NCBI RefSeq assembly: GCF_032594935.1
Contig: NZ_CP118734.1
Location: forward strand, 586,001 to 650,000
Length of the DNA stretch: 64,000 nt
Direction: 5' to 3'
Source: Streptococcus sp. 29892
GTDB lineage: Bacteria; Bacillota; Bacilli; Lactobacillales; Streptococcaceae
Shown: positions 8,598 through 18,100 of the stretch, one piece after another
Position numbering within the stretch: the stretch's first letter is position 1
How the letters are laid out: each line of letters begins with the position of its first letter
Program-made: the position numbers and the translations under genes
The notes under the pieces: generated by a model
Databases searched by the model: none
The model's input: the letters and a program-made list of their open reading frames with translations, nothing else
Told to the model about the DNA's origin: nothing

Positions 8598-10199
8598 GTG
8601 TTTTACTACCTTAGAAAATGCAAGTTGGCAGTAGTTGCTTATACTGCTGTGTCGGTGGTCTATGCTCTGATTTTAGCAGCAACGGGTTTTATTTATGCGC
8701 GTGTTTCGGAAGCGGCCTTATCTGGTGACCAGAAGGCATTTGTGACCAGTTCAGTGATTGCAGTGGTATTCTTTTTATGTGATGGCTATTTTGATTACCT
8801 GCCCCGCTGTCTCAAGTTTAAGGCAATCAATCAGATTATGGAAGAGACGCGCAATCAATTAGTGACTGTCTATGCGCGTGAGGACTTAGGAGAGGCAGCA
8901 AAAGACAATCAGGCAGATAAGGTCCATGTCTTGGTTCATCATCTGAATATCTTGGAAACTACCTATCTAACGCCGCTCCTATCCATGGTGACAAGCATCT
9001 TGGTCTTTAGTTTTTCCTTGATTGGGGCTCTCTACCTTCAAGGAACCATGGCTATAATCATGTTGGCGCTCTGCTTTATTCCATTTTTGGCTCCGGTGAT
9101 AAATAAGGGGATTTTAGCTCGTGCGACAAAGGACAGTCAAGAGGAGAAAAATGCCTATCTTACCTTGTTTAGTGAGTTTGTAGAAGCTCTTTCTTTCATC
9201 CGCATCAGCACCATCACGCCAGTTTTTCAAGAAAAGCTGGCGGCATCCAATCAGGAATACACCAGGCGTGCCAACCGTTTTGCCCAAAAACAATCCCAGA
9301 CCTATGCGGTTTCCTACAGTTTGAGCAGCGTGGTCTATTCAGGTTCCTGGATTATTGGAGGGATATTTGTTTTTCAAGGTCTGCTGAACATTTCGGATTT
9401 GATTGCTATGACAACCCTGATGGGAACTGTGGCAGGTCCTATCCAAACCATGTCAGGCTTGCTGACGGATTATCTTTCTAGTCGGACGGTTGTGGCAGAT
9501 TTGACCACAATTCTACAGGGAACATCCAAGGAAAATGAAGCCAAAGTGAAACTGACTGAAACCATTGACAGCATCAGCTTGGATGCTATTAGTTTTGAGC
9601 AAAATAACCACCGTCTGTTTGATAGGTTTTCCTATCGTTTCCAAGCCAATAAAAAATACGCTATCTTGGGCAAGAGCGGGAGTGGGAAGACGACCTTGCT
9701 CCGCCTCTTGCTGGGGATTCAGAAACCAGAGGCTGGAAGAGTCCTGGTCAACCAGAGGAATCTGGCAGAACTGGATCAGCTTGCCCTCTTTCGGAAAATT
9801 TACTACCTACCGCAGAAAACCAATCTATTTACAGCTAGCATCGGGGATAATTTGACCTTGTTTGCGCCTTTAGATGAGAATAAAGCAATGGGTTGCTTGC
9901 GGCAAGTTGGTTTAGAGGACTGGTTCTATCGGCAGGGAGATGGATTTGCTACTCTCTTGACCTCTTCTCAGCAATTATCAGGTGGGGAAGAGAGACGGTT
10001 TGATTTGGCGCGTGCCCTTTACCGTGATGCAGAGGTCTTTTTATTTGATGAACCTACAACAGGCTTAGATTCTCAAAGCGAACAATTGATTGCAGATAGT
10101 CTCGAGAAAATAAGGGACAAACTGGTGATTGTTGTGACACACTCTCAGGAGGAAAGTTTTTTAGCCCTCTTTGATGAGCAGGTTCATCTATCAGTTTGA
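8598..10199 (+). CDS. ABC exporter (fused permease and ATP-binding half-transporter)
   Basis: This 533-aa protein has an N-terminal membrane domain of about six spans (residues ~10-300) fused to an ABC ATPase. The nucleotide-binding domain shows Walker A GKSGSGKTT (358-366), the signature LSGGEERRFDLARAL, Walker B EVFLFDEPTTGLD, and an H-loop VVTHSQEES. It would act as a homodimer or with a partner to export peptides, lipids or drugs; the substrate cannot be deduced. The GTG start at 8598 has GGAGG at 8585-8589, 8 bp upstream. TATAAT at 8549-8554 is a likely -10. There is no peptidase C39 domain, so it does not look like a bacteriocin-processing exporter. It is monocistronic. Confidence 0.88.
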   Translation: MFYYLRKCKLAVVAYTAVSVVYALILAATGFIYARVSEAALSGDQKAFVTSSVIAVVFFLCDGYFDYLPRCLKFKAINQIMEETRNQLVTVYAREDLGEAAKDNQADKVHVLVHHLNILETTYLTPLLSMVTSILVFSFSLIGALYLQGTMAIIMLALCFIPFLAPVINKGILARATKDSQEEKNAYLTLFSEFVEALSFIRISTITPVFQEKLAASNQEYTRRANRFAQKQSQTYAVSYSLSSVVYSGSWIIGGIFVFQGLLNISDLIAMTTLMGTVAGPIQTMSGLLTDYLSSRTVVADLTTILQGTSKENEAKVKLTETIDSISLDAISFEQNNHRLFDRFSYRFQANKKYAILGKSGSGKTTLLRLLLGIQKPEAGRVLVNQRNLAELDQLALFRKIYYLPQKTNLFTASIGDNLTLFAPLDENKAMGCLRQVGLEDWFYRQGDGFATLLTSSQQLSGGEERRFDLARALYRDAEVFLFDEPTTGLDSQSEQLIADSLEKIRDKLVIVVTHSQEESFLALFDEQVHLSV

Positions 10200-10204
10200 C
10201 AGCA

Positions 10205-10235
10205 GCAAAAACTCTTCTGGGGTTTTTGCTTTTTT
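10205..10235 (+). terminator. Terminator after the ABC exporter
   Basis: GCAAAAAC (10205-10212) pairs with GTTTTTGC (10222-10229), followed by T's. Confidence 0.8.
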
Positions 10236-10284
10236 ATTCCAAATTTTTCGGTAAAATAAGGAAAAGTAAAAAAGGAGTAAACAA

Positions 10285-10668
10285 ATGGGTTTGTTTTCAG
10301 GTTTGATGGGCAATGCCTCGCAGATGAATAATGATAAGGTAGAGCAAGAGTTGGCAGACATCCTTCTGGATGCGGAACAGGTGGAGATGGCCTTTAGTTT
10401 GGTTCGCGATTTGATTGTTTTCACAGAACACCGTTTGATCTTGGTGGACAAGCAAGGAATGTCTGGTAAGAAGGTTTCATATAAGTCTATTCCCTATCGT
10501 TCGATCTCGCGTTTTACGGTCGAGACTTCTGGTCATTTTGATTTGGATGCTGAGCTCAAGATTTGGATTTCCTCTGCGGCAGAGCCTGCGGAAACCCTCC
10601 AATTCAAGAGTGACAAGAGTGTGATCGCCATTCAAAAAGCCTTGGCTTCTGCAGTTTTGGCCAAATAA
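10285..10668 (+). CDS. Bacterial PH-domain protein
   Basis: This small soluble protein (127 aa) resembles the bacterial pleckstrin-homology family (bPH_1). It has alternating beta strands such as DLIVFTEHRLILVDKQGMSG and VSYKSIPYRSISRFTVET, followed by SGHFDLDAELKIWI and a C-terminal helix. The role of the family is not established. AAAGGAG lies 6 bp before the ATG. It sits between two clear terminators and so is a single-gene unit. No signal peptide or membrane segment is seen. Confidence 0.8.
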   Translation: MGLFSGLMGNASQMNNDKVEQELADILLDAEQVEMAFSLVRDLIVFTEHRLILVDKQGMSGKKVSYKSIPYRSISRFTVETSGHFDLDAELKIWISSAAEPAETLQFKSDKSVIAIQKALASAVLAK

Positions 10669-10697
10669 TTTAATCATAAAATATATCTTTATAAGGA

Positions 10698-10728
10698 GTA
10701 GAAAGTGTATCCGCTTTCTACTTTTTTT
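10698..10728 (+). terminator. Terminator after the PH-domain gene
   Basis: GTAGAAAG (10698-10705) pairs with CTTTCTAC (10714-10721) and is followed by seven T's. A TATACT (10731-10736) that may serve the next gene lies directly after it. Confidence 0.85.
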
Positions 10729-10765
10729 GATATACTAAATATAGACCACAAGAGTAGAGGTTTAT

Positions 10766-11344
10766 ATGTCACGCATTAGATTGAAAGATTGTTTGCTGAT
10801 TGTTCTGGGTGGGATCTTGTATGCCCTTGTCTTGAATATGCTCATCATCCCGCATGAATTTGGAGAGGGAGGTATTACAGGAGTGGCCTTGCTTTTCTAC
10901 TACACTCTGGGCATGGAAGCAGGGGTAACAAGTTTTATATTCAACGGTGTTCTCCTTGTTTTGGCCTACCGTTTTTTGAGTAGAGTAAGGGTCTTCTATA
11001 CTTTTTTGGCAGTGGGTTCTATGTCGGTGACCATGTATGTGACAAGATTTCTACAAGCCCAATGGCTTCCGCTTATTCCCTCTGCTATAGTAGCTGGTTT
11101 AGCGACAGGTTTGTCCATGGCCTTGGTTCTTAAAGGAAATGGCTCAACAGCAGGCAGTGACATTGTTGCCCTATTATGTAACAAATATTTCAATTGGAAG
11201 ATTACAAGGGTTATTTTGATTTTTGATATTTTGGTGGTGACACCCTTGGCTTTTAAAATTGGTTGGACCAAAACGTTTTGGACCCTGGTTATGGTCTTTC
11301 TTATCAGTAAATCCTTAGACTTGTGTTTGACCAAATGGAAATAG
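10766..11344 (+). CDS. YitT-family membrane protein lacking the usual C-terminal domain
   Basis: This is a 192-aa integral membrane protein with about five hydrophobic spans. The motifs NMLIIPHEFGEGGITGVALL and LVLKGNGSTAGSDIVALL are typical of the YitT/DUF161 family. Most members are near 280-300 aa and end in a soluble DUF2179 domain. This one stops after the membrane part (ISKSLDLCLTKWK), at a stop codon followed at once by a strong terminator, so it looks like a natural short form. Function is unknown. It is probably monocistronic. Confidence 0.8.
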   Translation: MSRIRLKDCLLIVLGGILYALVLNMLIIPHEFGEGGITGVALLFYYTLGMEAGVTSFIFNGVLLVLAYRFLSRVRVFYTFLAVGSMSVTMYVTRFLQAQWLPLIPSAIVAGLATGLSMALVLKGNGSTAGSDIVALLCNKYFNWKITRVILIFDILVVTPLAFKIGWTKTFWTLVMVFLISKSLDLCLTKWK

Positions 11345-11349
11345 GATAG

Positions 11350-11400
11350 AACCTGTATTCACCAGTCAGTACTGGACGGTGAGTATAGGTTTTATTTTTT
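11350..11400 (+). terminator. Terminator after the YitT-like gene
   Basis: AACCTGTATTCACC (11350-11363) pairs with GGTGAGTATAGGTT (11378-11391) using two G-U pairs. An inner CCAGT/ACTGG stem and a T-rich tail are present. Confidence 0.85.
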
Positions 11401-11437
11401 GAATTGGCTTCTTTCCAAACTTTTTTATTTTTTTGAC

Positions 11438-11466
11438 TTGACGCTGTATTGTTTGTGTGATACAAT
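11438..11466 (+). promoter_or_regulatory. Promoter of the BcrA-type ABC operon
   Basis: TTGACG at 11438-11443, 17-bp spacer, TACAAT at 11461-11466. An overlapping TTGACT lies at 11433-11438. Confidence 0.75.
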
Positions 11467-11504
11467 TAAGACATCAAAACAAAGATACAAAAAAGGAGAC
11501 TTGT

Positions 11505-12383
11505 ATGAATAGAGAGAATGTTTTGTTGCGGATTGAGGGGATGAGTAAGGTCTATGGTCAGCAGGCTGCGGTAGATCAGGTATCCTTCGCCATCCAGCGT
11601 GGAGAGATTTGTGGCTTGGTTGGGCAAAATGGTGCGGGGAAAACAACTCTGATCCGAATCTTGTCAGGGCTGATTTTTCCCTCGGCTGGTCAACTGGTCT
11701 ATCCAAAACCAGTGAAGATGGGGGCTATTATTGAGTCGCCTACTCTGTATCCCAACATGTCTGCCTGGGACAATCTTATGTATGCAGCTTTGCAATTGTC
11801 CTTAGAAAATCCAACGGAGCGTATCAAGCAAGTGCTGGACTTGGTTGGTCTGGGGGATGTGGATCGGAAGAAGAAGGTCAAGAATTTTTCTCTTGGGATG
11901 CGGCAGCGGATGTCCATTGCCTTAGCGATCATTGACTTTCCAGAGTTTTTGATTTTGGATGAGCCGATCAATGGTTTGGATCCGTCTGGGATCAAGGAAG
12001 TGCGTGACATTATCTTGCGCTTGCGGGATGAGTACGGAATGACGGTCCTGATTTCTAGTCATATCTTGTCGGAGTTGGAGTTGTTGGCAGATCGTTTTGT
12101 CATCATGCACAAGGGCAAGGTCATTCGTGATCTGACCAGGGCTGATTTGGCAGCGGTCGTGGCGAGAAAGCTCTATCTGGATACGGCGGATAATGCAGCT
12201 GTGAAGGCTTATTTGGAAGAAAAGGGGCTGGAAGTTAGTTTGGAAGAGGCTGGTTTGGTCTTGGATGCGGATGAACATGTTCAATCTCTTATTGATTTGG
12301 TTGGTCAATCAGGGATTGAAATTCTGGAGATTTACCGTCAGGGCCAGCATTTGGAAGAGTATTATTTGAGCTTGTTGAACTAG
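11505..12383 (+). CDS. ABC transporter ATP-binding protein, BcrA/LanF type
   Basis: This 292-aa ATPase has Walker A GQNGAGKTT, the signature FSLGMRQRMSIALA and Walker B FLILDEPINGLDPSG, followed by SSHILSELELLAD. This arrangement, with a C-terminal extension of about 75 residues, is typical of ATPases that work with separate permeases in peptide-antibiotic self-protection or bacitracin-type resistance. The start is ATG 11505 with AAGGAG 5 bp upstream; a longer frame from 11457 has no support. A permease gene follows after 13 bp, so the two form an operon. The substrate is not known. Confidence 0.88.
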   Translation: MNRENVLLRIEGMSKVYGQQAAVDQVSFAIQRGEICGLVGQNGAGKTTLIRILSGLIFPSAGQLVYPKPVKMGAIIESPTLYPNMSAWDNLMYAALQLSLENPTERIKQVLDLVGLGDVDRKKKVKNFSLGMRQRMSIALAIIDFPEFLILDEPINGLDPSGIKEVRDIILRLRDEYGMTVLISSHILSELELLADRFVIMHKGKVIRDLTRADLAAVVARKLYLDTADNAAVKAYLEEKGLEVSLEEAGLVLDADEHVQSLIDLVGQSGIEILEIYRQGQHLEEYYLSLLN

Positions 12384-12396
12384 GAGGAAGTGGAAA

Positions 12397-13101
12397 ATGA
12401 ATTTGGTGAAAGCAGATTGGTATCGTATTCGTAAGGAAAGATTGTCCTTGGTTAGTCTGGCAATCTTGATTGTCCTCAGTCTGATTTTGGCTTATAGCAG
12501 TAGTAAGGAGTTGACTTCTGTAGGGGCTGAGGATATTCTGTCTAACTGGACAAACTTGTTGCCTCTCTTTTTTGTGGCACCAGCCAAGATTTTCTTTGGG
12601 GAGGATTTCCAGTTTCGGACAGTCAATAATAGTCTGGTGCGTACCCAGAACCGTTTGAAGATTTTTACTCACAAGTGGTTGTCTAGTGTGGGACTTTGTG
12701 TCTTCTATGTCTTATTTGCCTATATGCTGACTGGTTTTGCTCGTCAGATGATGAATGGGGCGGCAGATTATTGGGTTCTTTTAGAAGGTTTTGTTTATCA
12801 GTTGCCTTTCTATATTGTGATTGCTAGTTTTTGTACAATCATGTTTGTCATTTTCCCAAAAATCTATCAGGCTTACATGGTCTATATTTTGATTGCCTTC
12901 TTGTTTGATCAGTTGTTCATGATGGCGACAGGCATTCTTCTTAAAACGGATTTTTTTGCGGACTTTATGATGTTTTCACAAGTATCTGTAGCGGCTGACT
13001 TGGAGAACTTGCTCTCTTGGCCGTCAATCTTGGCACGGGTCTTTAGTTTGGGCTACTTCATCTGCGGTGCTCTGCTATTTTCAAAAAAGGAATTGAAGTA
13101 A
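12397..13101 (+). CDS. ABC transporter permease, partner of the BcrA-type ATPase
   Basis: This hydrophobic protein of 234 aa has about six membrane spans (for example SLVSLAILIVLSLILAYS and FYIVIASFCTIMFVIFP) and no recognisable catalytic motif. Its position 13 bp after an orphan ABC ATPase, with AGGAGG upstream and a shared terminator, makes it the likely membrane partner. It resembles the ABC-2 type permeases of lantibiotic immunity systems in size and topology. Export of a peptide antibiotic is an inference from context. Confidence 0.8.
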   Translation: MNLVKADWYRIRKERLSLVSLAILIVLSLILAYSSSKELTSVGAEDILSNWTNLLPLFFVAPAKIFFGEDFQFRTVNNSLVRTQNRLKIFTHKWLSSVGLCVFYVLFAYMLTGFARQMMNGAADYWVLLEGFVYQLPFYIVIASFCTIMFVIFPKIYQAYMVYILIAFLFDQLFMMATGILLKTDFFADFMMFSQVSVAADLENLLSWPSILARVFSLGYFICGALLFSKKELK

Positions 13102-13107
13102 GAATAG

Positions 13108-13132
13108 GCAATCTCGAGAGAGGTTGCTTTTT
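13108..13132 (+). terminator. Terminator of the BcrA-type operon
   Basis: GCAATCTC-GAGA-GAGGTTGC (13108-13127) with a GNRA-type loop, then five T's. Confidence 0.85.
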
Positions 13133-13191
13133 GTGAAAACGTATTATTTTGATTTCCAAGGTAAATCCTCACCTTAATGCTGAGAATGTGT

Positions 13192-13290
13192 TATACTAGG
13201 TAAGTTGCAAGTCTGATACTGGTTAGTTCGCTGCCAGTGGAAATAGTTGTTACAAAAAAAGTGAGATAAGGTAGCTTCGCACTGCCTTTT
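13192..13290 (+). promoter_or_regulatory. Leader of the DEAD-box helicase gene with -10 and hairpin
   Basis: TATACT at 13192-13197 is a probable -10, giving an untranslated leader of about 100 nt. Near its end AAGGTAG (13268-13274) pairs with CTGCCTT (13282-13288) and is followed by a few T's. Such leaders are common on cold-regulated helicase genes, but regulation here is inferred. Confidence 0.5.
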
Positions 13291-13305
13291 AGAAAAGAGA
13301 ATACA

Positions 13306-14898
13306 TTGAAATTTACTGAATTAAATCTATCAGAAGACATTTTGCTTGCCGTTGAGAAGGCTGGTTTTGAAACGCCGTCACCAATCCAGGAGCAGACCAT
13401 TCCGCTTGCTCTTGAGGGTAAAGATGTGATTGGTCAGGCCCAGACGGGGACAGGGAAAACAGCAGCCTTTGGTCTGCCAACCCTCAACAAGATTGACATC
13501 GACAATCAAGCTGTTCAGGCCTTGATTATTGCCCCAACGCGTGAGTTGGCGGTGCAAAGTCAAGAGGAACTCTTCAAATTTGGCCGTGAAAAAGGAGTAA
13601 AAGTTCGCTCGGTTTACGGTGGTTCTAGCATTGAAAAACAAATCAAGGCCCTTCGTTCTGGTGCTCATATCGTAGTTGGTACGCCTGGTCGGCTTCTGGA
13701 CTTGATCAAACGCAAGGCTCTCAAGCTTGATGGTGTTGAAACCCTCATTCTTGATGAAGCGGATGAAATGCTTAACATGGGCTTCTTGGATGATATCGAA
13801 GCGATCATCGAACGTGTGCCAGAAAGCCGTCAAACCCTACTGTTTTCTGCAACCATGCCAGAGCCAATCAAGCGCATCGGTGTCAAGTTCATGAAAGAGC
13901 CTGAGCACGTTAAGATTGCGGCTAAGGAATTGACCAATGTGAACGTGGACCAATACTATATCCGTGTCAAAGAAAATGAAAAATTCGACACCATGACACG
14001 CCTTATGGATGTAGACCAGCCTGAATTATCTATCGTCTTCGGTCGTACAAAGCGCCGTGTTGATGAATTAACTCGTGGTTTGAAACTGCGTGGCTTCCGT
14101 GCAGAAGGTATTCACGGAGATTTGGATCAGAATAAGCGTCTTCGTGTTATCCGTGATTTTAAAAATGACCAGATTGATGTTCTTGTTGCGACGGACGTTG
14201 CGGCGCGTGGATTGGATATTTCAGGTGTAACGCATGTCTATAACTACGATATTCCACAGGACCCAGAAAGCTATGTGCACCGTATCGGTCGTACAGGTCG
14301 TGCGGGTCAATCAGGTCAGTCCATTACCTTTGTTTCGCCAAACGAGATGGGCTACTTGGCAATCATCGAAGATTTGACCAAGAAACGTATGAAAGGTCTC
14401 AAGCCTGCAACGGCTCAGGAAGCATTTGAAGCCAAGAAGAAAGTTGCTTTGAAAAAAATTGAGCGTGAAATGGCGGATGAAACCATCCGTAGCAATTTCG
14501 ATAAGTTCAAGAAAGATGCTATTCAGTTAGCGGCTGAATTTACCCCTGAAGAATTAGCACTTTATGTATTGACCTTGACAGTCCAAGATCCGGATAGCTT
14601 GCCAGAAGTAGAAATCGCACGTGAAAAACCACTGCCATTCAAGTTTGCTCCTGGTCAAGCCAAGGGCAAGGGTGGACGTGGAGGTCGCGATCGTGACCGT
14701 GATCGTGATCGTGGTAGCCGTCGTGAGGGTGACCGTAACCGAGACCGTGGAGGACGCCGTGGTGATCGTAACGACCGCAACCGTCGTGATGACAAGTTCA
14801 AGCGTGACAACCGCCGTCAGGACAACAAAAAACCACACCAACGCACTTCAAGTGAAAAGCAAACAGGCTTTGTAATTCGCAATAAGGGTGAGAGATAA
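13306..14898 (+). CDS. cshA: DEAD-box ATP-dependent RNA helicase, CshA type
   Basis: This RNA helicase remodels mRNA and ribosomal RNA, and CshA-type enzymes associate with the degradosome and act in the cold. Motifs are complete: Q motif (FETPSPIQEQTIPLA), Walker A AQTGTGKT, PTRELA, GTPGR, DEAD (LILDEADEMLNMG), SAT, ATDVAARGLD and HRIGRTGRAG. The last ~75 residues are a low-complexity tail of Arg, Asp and Gly (RDRDRDRDRGSRR), expected to bind RNA. The start is a TTG at 13306 with only a weak AAGAGA upstream. The protein is 530 aa. Confidence 0.93.
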   Translation: MKFTELNLSEDILLAVEKAGFETPSPIQEQTIPLALEGKDVIGQAQTGTGKTAAFGLPTLNKIDIDNQAVQALIIAPTRELAVQSQEELFKFGREKGVKVRSVYGGSSIEKQIKALRSGAHIVVGTPGRLLDLIKRKALKLDGVETLILDEADEMLNMGFLDDIEAIIERVPESRQTLLFSATMPEPIKRIGVKFMKEPEHVKIAAKELTNVNVDQYYIRVKENEKFDTMTRLMDVDQPELSIVFGRTKRRVDELTRGLKLRGFRAEGIHGDLDQNKRLRVIRDFKNDQIDVLVATDVAARGLDISGVTHVYNYDIPQDPESYVHRIGRTGRAGQSGQSITFVSPNEMGYLAIIEDLTKKRMKGLKPATAQEAFEAKKKVALKKIEREMADETIRSNFDKFKKDAIQLAAEFTPEELALYVLTLTVQDPDSLPEVEIAREKPLPFKFAPGQAKGKGGRGGRDRDRDRDRGSRREGDRNRDRGGRRGDRNDRNRRDDKFKRDNRRQDNKKPHQRTSSEKQTGFVIRNKGER

Positions 14899-14916
14899 AA
14901 AGTATATTTATACAAG

Positions 14917-14947
14917 GAGTATTTCCTCAAGGGGGATACTCTTTTTT
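14917..14947 (+). terminator. Terminator after cshA
   Basis: GAGTATTTCC (14917-14926) pairs with GGGGATACTC (14932-14941) using G-U pairs, then six T's. Confidence 0.8.
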
Positions 14948-15091
14948 ATTTACCAAAAATATACTTGCTTAATAACTCATAAAATATAAGCAAATATAAA
15001 AAAGCTCCAGTGATTGTCTTTTTATTGAAATAAAAAGAAATTTGGACATCTGTAAATAAATAAAAAAACATACCTATGCATATATATATAT

Positions 15092-15111
15092 CCTATAAGC
15101 CCAGCTTATGG
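15092..15111. promoter_or_regulatory. Inverted repeat upstream of the giant adhesin promoter
   Basis: ATAAGC-CCA-GCTTAT (15095-15109) lies in AT-rich DNA about 35 bp before the -35. It may be an operator; no regulator is identified. The rest of the 325-bp gap after cshA (14899-15223) is AT-rich and shows no gene. Confidence 0.35.
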
Positions 15112-15145
15112 TCTATTAGACTTACTTATACTTACACATATTCCC

Positions 15146-15174
15146 TTGAAAAAATACTTACAAAATGATATTAT
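15146..15174 (+). promoter_or_regulatory. Promoter of the giant adhesin gene
   Basis: TTGAAA at 15146-15151, 17-bp spacer, TATTAT at 15169-15174. The ribosome-binding site AAGGAG is at 15211-15216. Confidence 0.7.
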
Positions 15175-15198
15175 ATGTATGCTTATTAAAGGTAAATA

Positions 15199-18100
15199 TT
15201 GATATATAGAAAGGAGCCCTTTTATGAAAAAGGCAAGAAAGGTTTCGATTGGTACGCTGCAAGACAGCGGTTTTCAATCAGGAAATTTCATTTTGGTGCT
15301 GCCAGTGTACTTTTAGGGGTATCGCTGGTCTTGGGTGCGGGGAGTAAGGTAAGTGCTACCGAGGAAATACCGGTTTCTCCTCCTGTGCAAGAAGTTGTTG
15401 TTAGTGAAGAAAGAGCAGATGGTTTGCCACTTTCAGAAGAGGTTTCGCCTGAAACATCGACACTTTTGCCTGTTAGTGAAGATGTAAAGGAAGCAGTGGT
15501 CACAGAACCAGTTCAACCAGCTGACGTTTTGCAAAGTGAAGAAGTCCAGTCGGAACCAGATCCCCTTGTGGAAGAAGAGGTTTTGTCTAGACAAGCTGTT
15601 ATTACTTATACTGTCCGCTATATTGACCCTATGAATGAGGTAATTTCATCAGAAAGCTTATCCATAGAGGTGACAACTGTTGATCAGCAAGCTAGCTACA
15701 GTCTGGTAGTAGCATCTACATTACCAGAGGGCTATCGTTTGGTAGTAGACCAGGATGCTCAACAGACTGTGAATATCCTTGAAGGTGTGGATAATCTTAT
15801 AACCTTCCGCATTGAGAAAATAGAAAGTGATGAGGCTAAGCAAAACCCAGGATCGGCTTCTAATCAGGAAGTCGTAAAAGATTCAAGTACTTCTACAGTA
15901 GTAGAAAATGAAAGCGCTATCTCAGACACTCAACCATTTGCAGAAGCTCCTGAAGTTCAAGCTAAGTCAGTCATAGAACGTACAGTCAATATTCCTTATA
16001 AGGTTGTTCAAACCGATGTGGAAACTGGTGAAGAGAAGAAGCTTGGTCAAGTAGGCTATGTTTCTGTTACGACTACTGATGAAGTAGCAAAGACTGAAGT
16101 AACTGTCACTGCAGACAAGCTAGATTCAGGATATAGTCTTGCAGATGGTCAGCCAAATGTCATAACCAAAGTCGTAGCAGAAAATGAAACTAATATTCTT
16201 TCGTTTGCTGTAACTCGGAAAAAAGATGAGAAGGATAATCCGCTGACAGAAACGACCGTTGCAGCTAGTGGCGATGCGGAAGGGACAAGTGGTTTTAGGG
16301 CTATTCCTGGGGAAAACCGCACCGCTTTTTCAGGTAATCAAAATTTCAAAAATTATCAAGGTTTTAGTAGGGATAAGTTGCTTAACCAGATTACCTGGAT
16401 TGATTTTTCGGATGCCAGTACGATTTCAGGAACGGGTACTGCTCCAAACCAAGCTGACAGTAATAAATTAGCTCCTTCGCTTCGAATTGGTACAAAATAC
16501 AAGAAAGTCATTGCTCCAGGATACGAAGTGACATTGGAAGTCATTGACTTAAAACCTTTCGAAGCAACTGAAATCTATAAAGAGCGGATTGCTGGAACAG
16601 ATCGTGAGCAGTATTTCAATGCGAATCGGAAAAACCATGTCATTGCAACTGGTGAGCAGGCCGAAATTATTGCGGTGAAGCAAGATAAAACATGGTCGCA
16701 GGCAGCAAGACAAGGTCTGAACTTTGGTGAAAAAGCCGTTACTCTCCAATCCCACAAGGATGGAGGAAATGTAGGGGTAGTCTTCCGAGGTTCAGCAACC
16801 TATCTAGGAAAATCTGTCCCAATCAACTTTGTTTTGATGGAATCAGAGGAAGCTAAGCGAGATGAACTTGTCATTTTCACAACTAACGGAGAAAATTTTG
16901 AGCTCTTAGGAGAACTATCTAATAATTTGACCTTGTCATCCTATAGCCCTATTACGACTGCCTATTTCGACAAATTTGAAAATGTAAGTATTCCTAATAA
17001 CTGGGCGGCACGTTTTAATCCAATAGACTACATCAATGTTGGTACTCCAGAATCAATCGCAACTGCTGGTCAGACATCATCAGAAGGAAGTTTGACCATC
17101 GTAGATGGTTTAGGAACTAAGGTTTTTGGTCCAGTAACCAACCGAATGAAATCTAAAGTATCTCCGAATGAGGAATATTCGACCCCCATCTTGCTCACTA
17201 AAAATGCTTCAGAAGTAGGGATGTTTATTACTTCAATGGGTAGACAGTCTGCTATGATTGGGGTTATGGTCTATGATGAAGGGGATGCTCCAGCCTCTTA
17301 CGGCGAAGGGAAGCATGCCCTCAACCTTAATGTTGCGGATAAGAACCCATTCCTTGGAACAGTTATGGCTGATTTGGATTTCGTGCCAGAGGCTATACCT
17401 GCAGATGCAGCACCTTGGTATCGTGATGAGTTAATCAACCAGTGGGATGAAGGACCTATTCAGCTCTTGGGGGCAAGTGGCGCGGCGAAGAATAACAATA
17501 ATTACACCCTTCACCATTCTTCTAATGGTAGCTATGAACTGAAATTACAGGCTTCTGCCAATGGCAATCCCAAAGCGCATATGCAGGGATGGATTGATTT
17601 TAATAACAATGGAATTTTCGATGATGGAGAAGCGTCAGGAGTGGTCGAAGTAACATCGGCTAAAACCTATACCTTAAACTTTACTGGAATTCCACAAATT
17701 ACGGATACAGACTTAACGAAGTTAGGTGTTCGTGTCCGTATAGCGGTTGACAGAAATGATATTTTAACCCCACATTTGACAGCCTTGTCTGGTGAGGTGG
17801 AGGACTTCCAAGTTCAATTAACCCACCCACCTCGCGGTACAAAAAAAGAAACATCTGCTAGCCAAGGGGAAACCCAGAGAGCTACTGTAGAATTTTTTGC
17901 TTATGGTAAGAATGCTTACGAAAGTACAGCTGCAAAAATCGATGAAACAATCCCTCCTTCAATCGTCAAAGAAGATGGTCAATTAGTTCAGGATAGTGAG
18001 TTAGTTGATGGTTATTATGTTGTGCCAGGAGAGGGTAGGTATAAGATAACAGCTAATGGCAAGAATGTAGATGTTGAATTTATCCCGGAGGTGAATTTTG

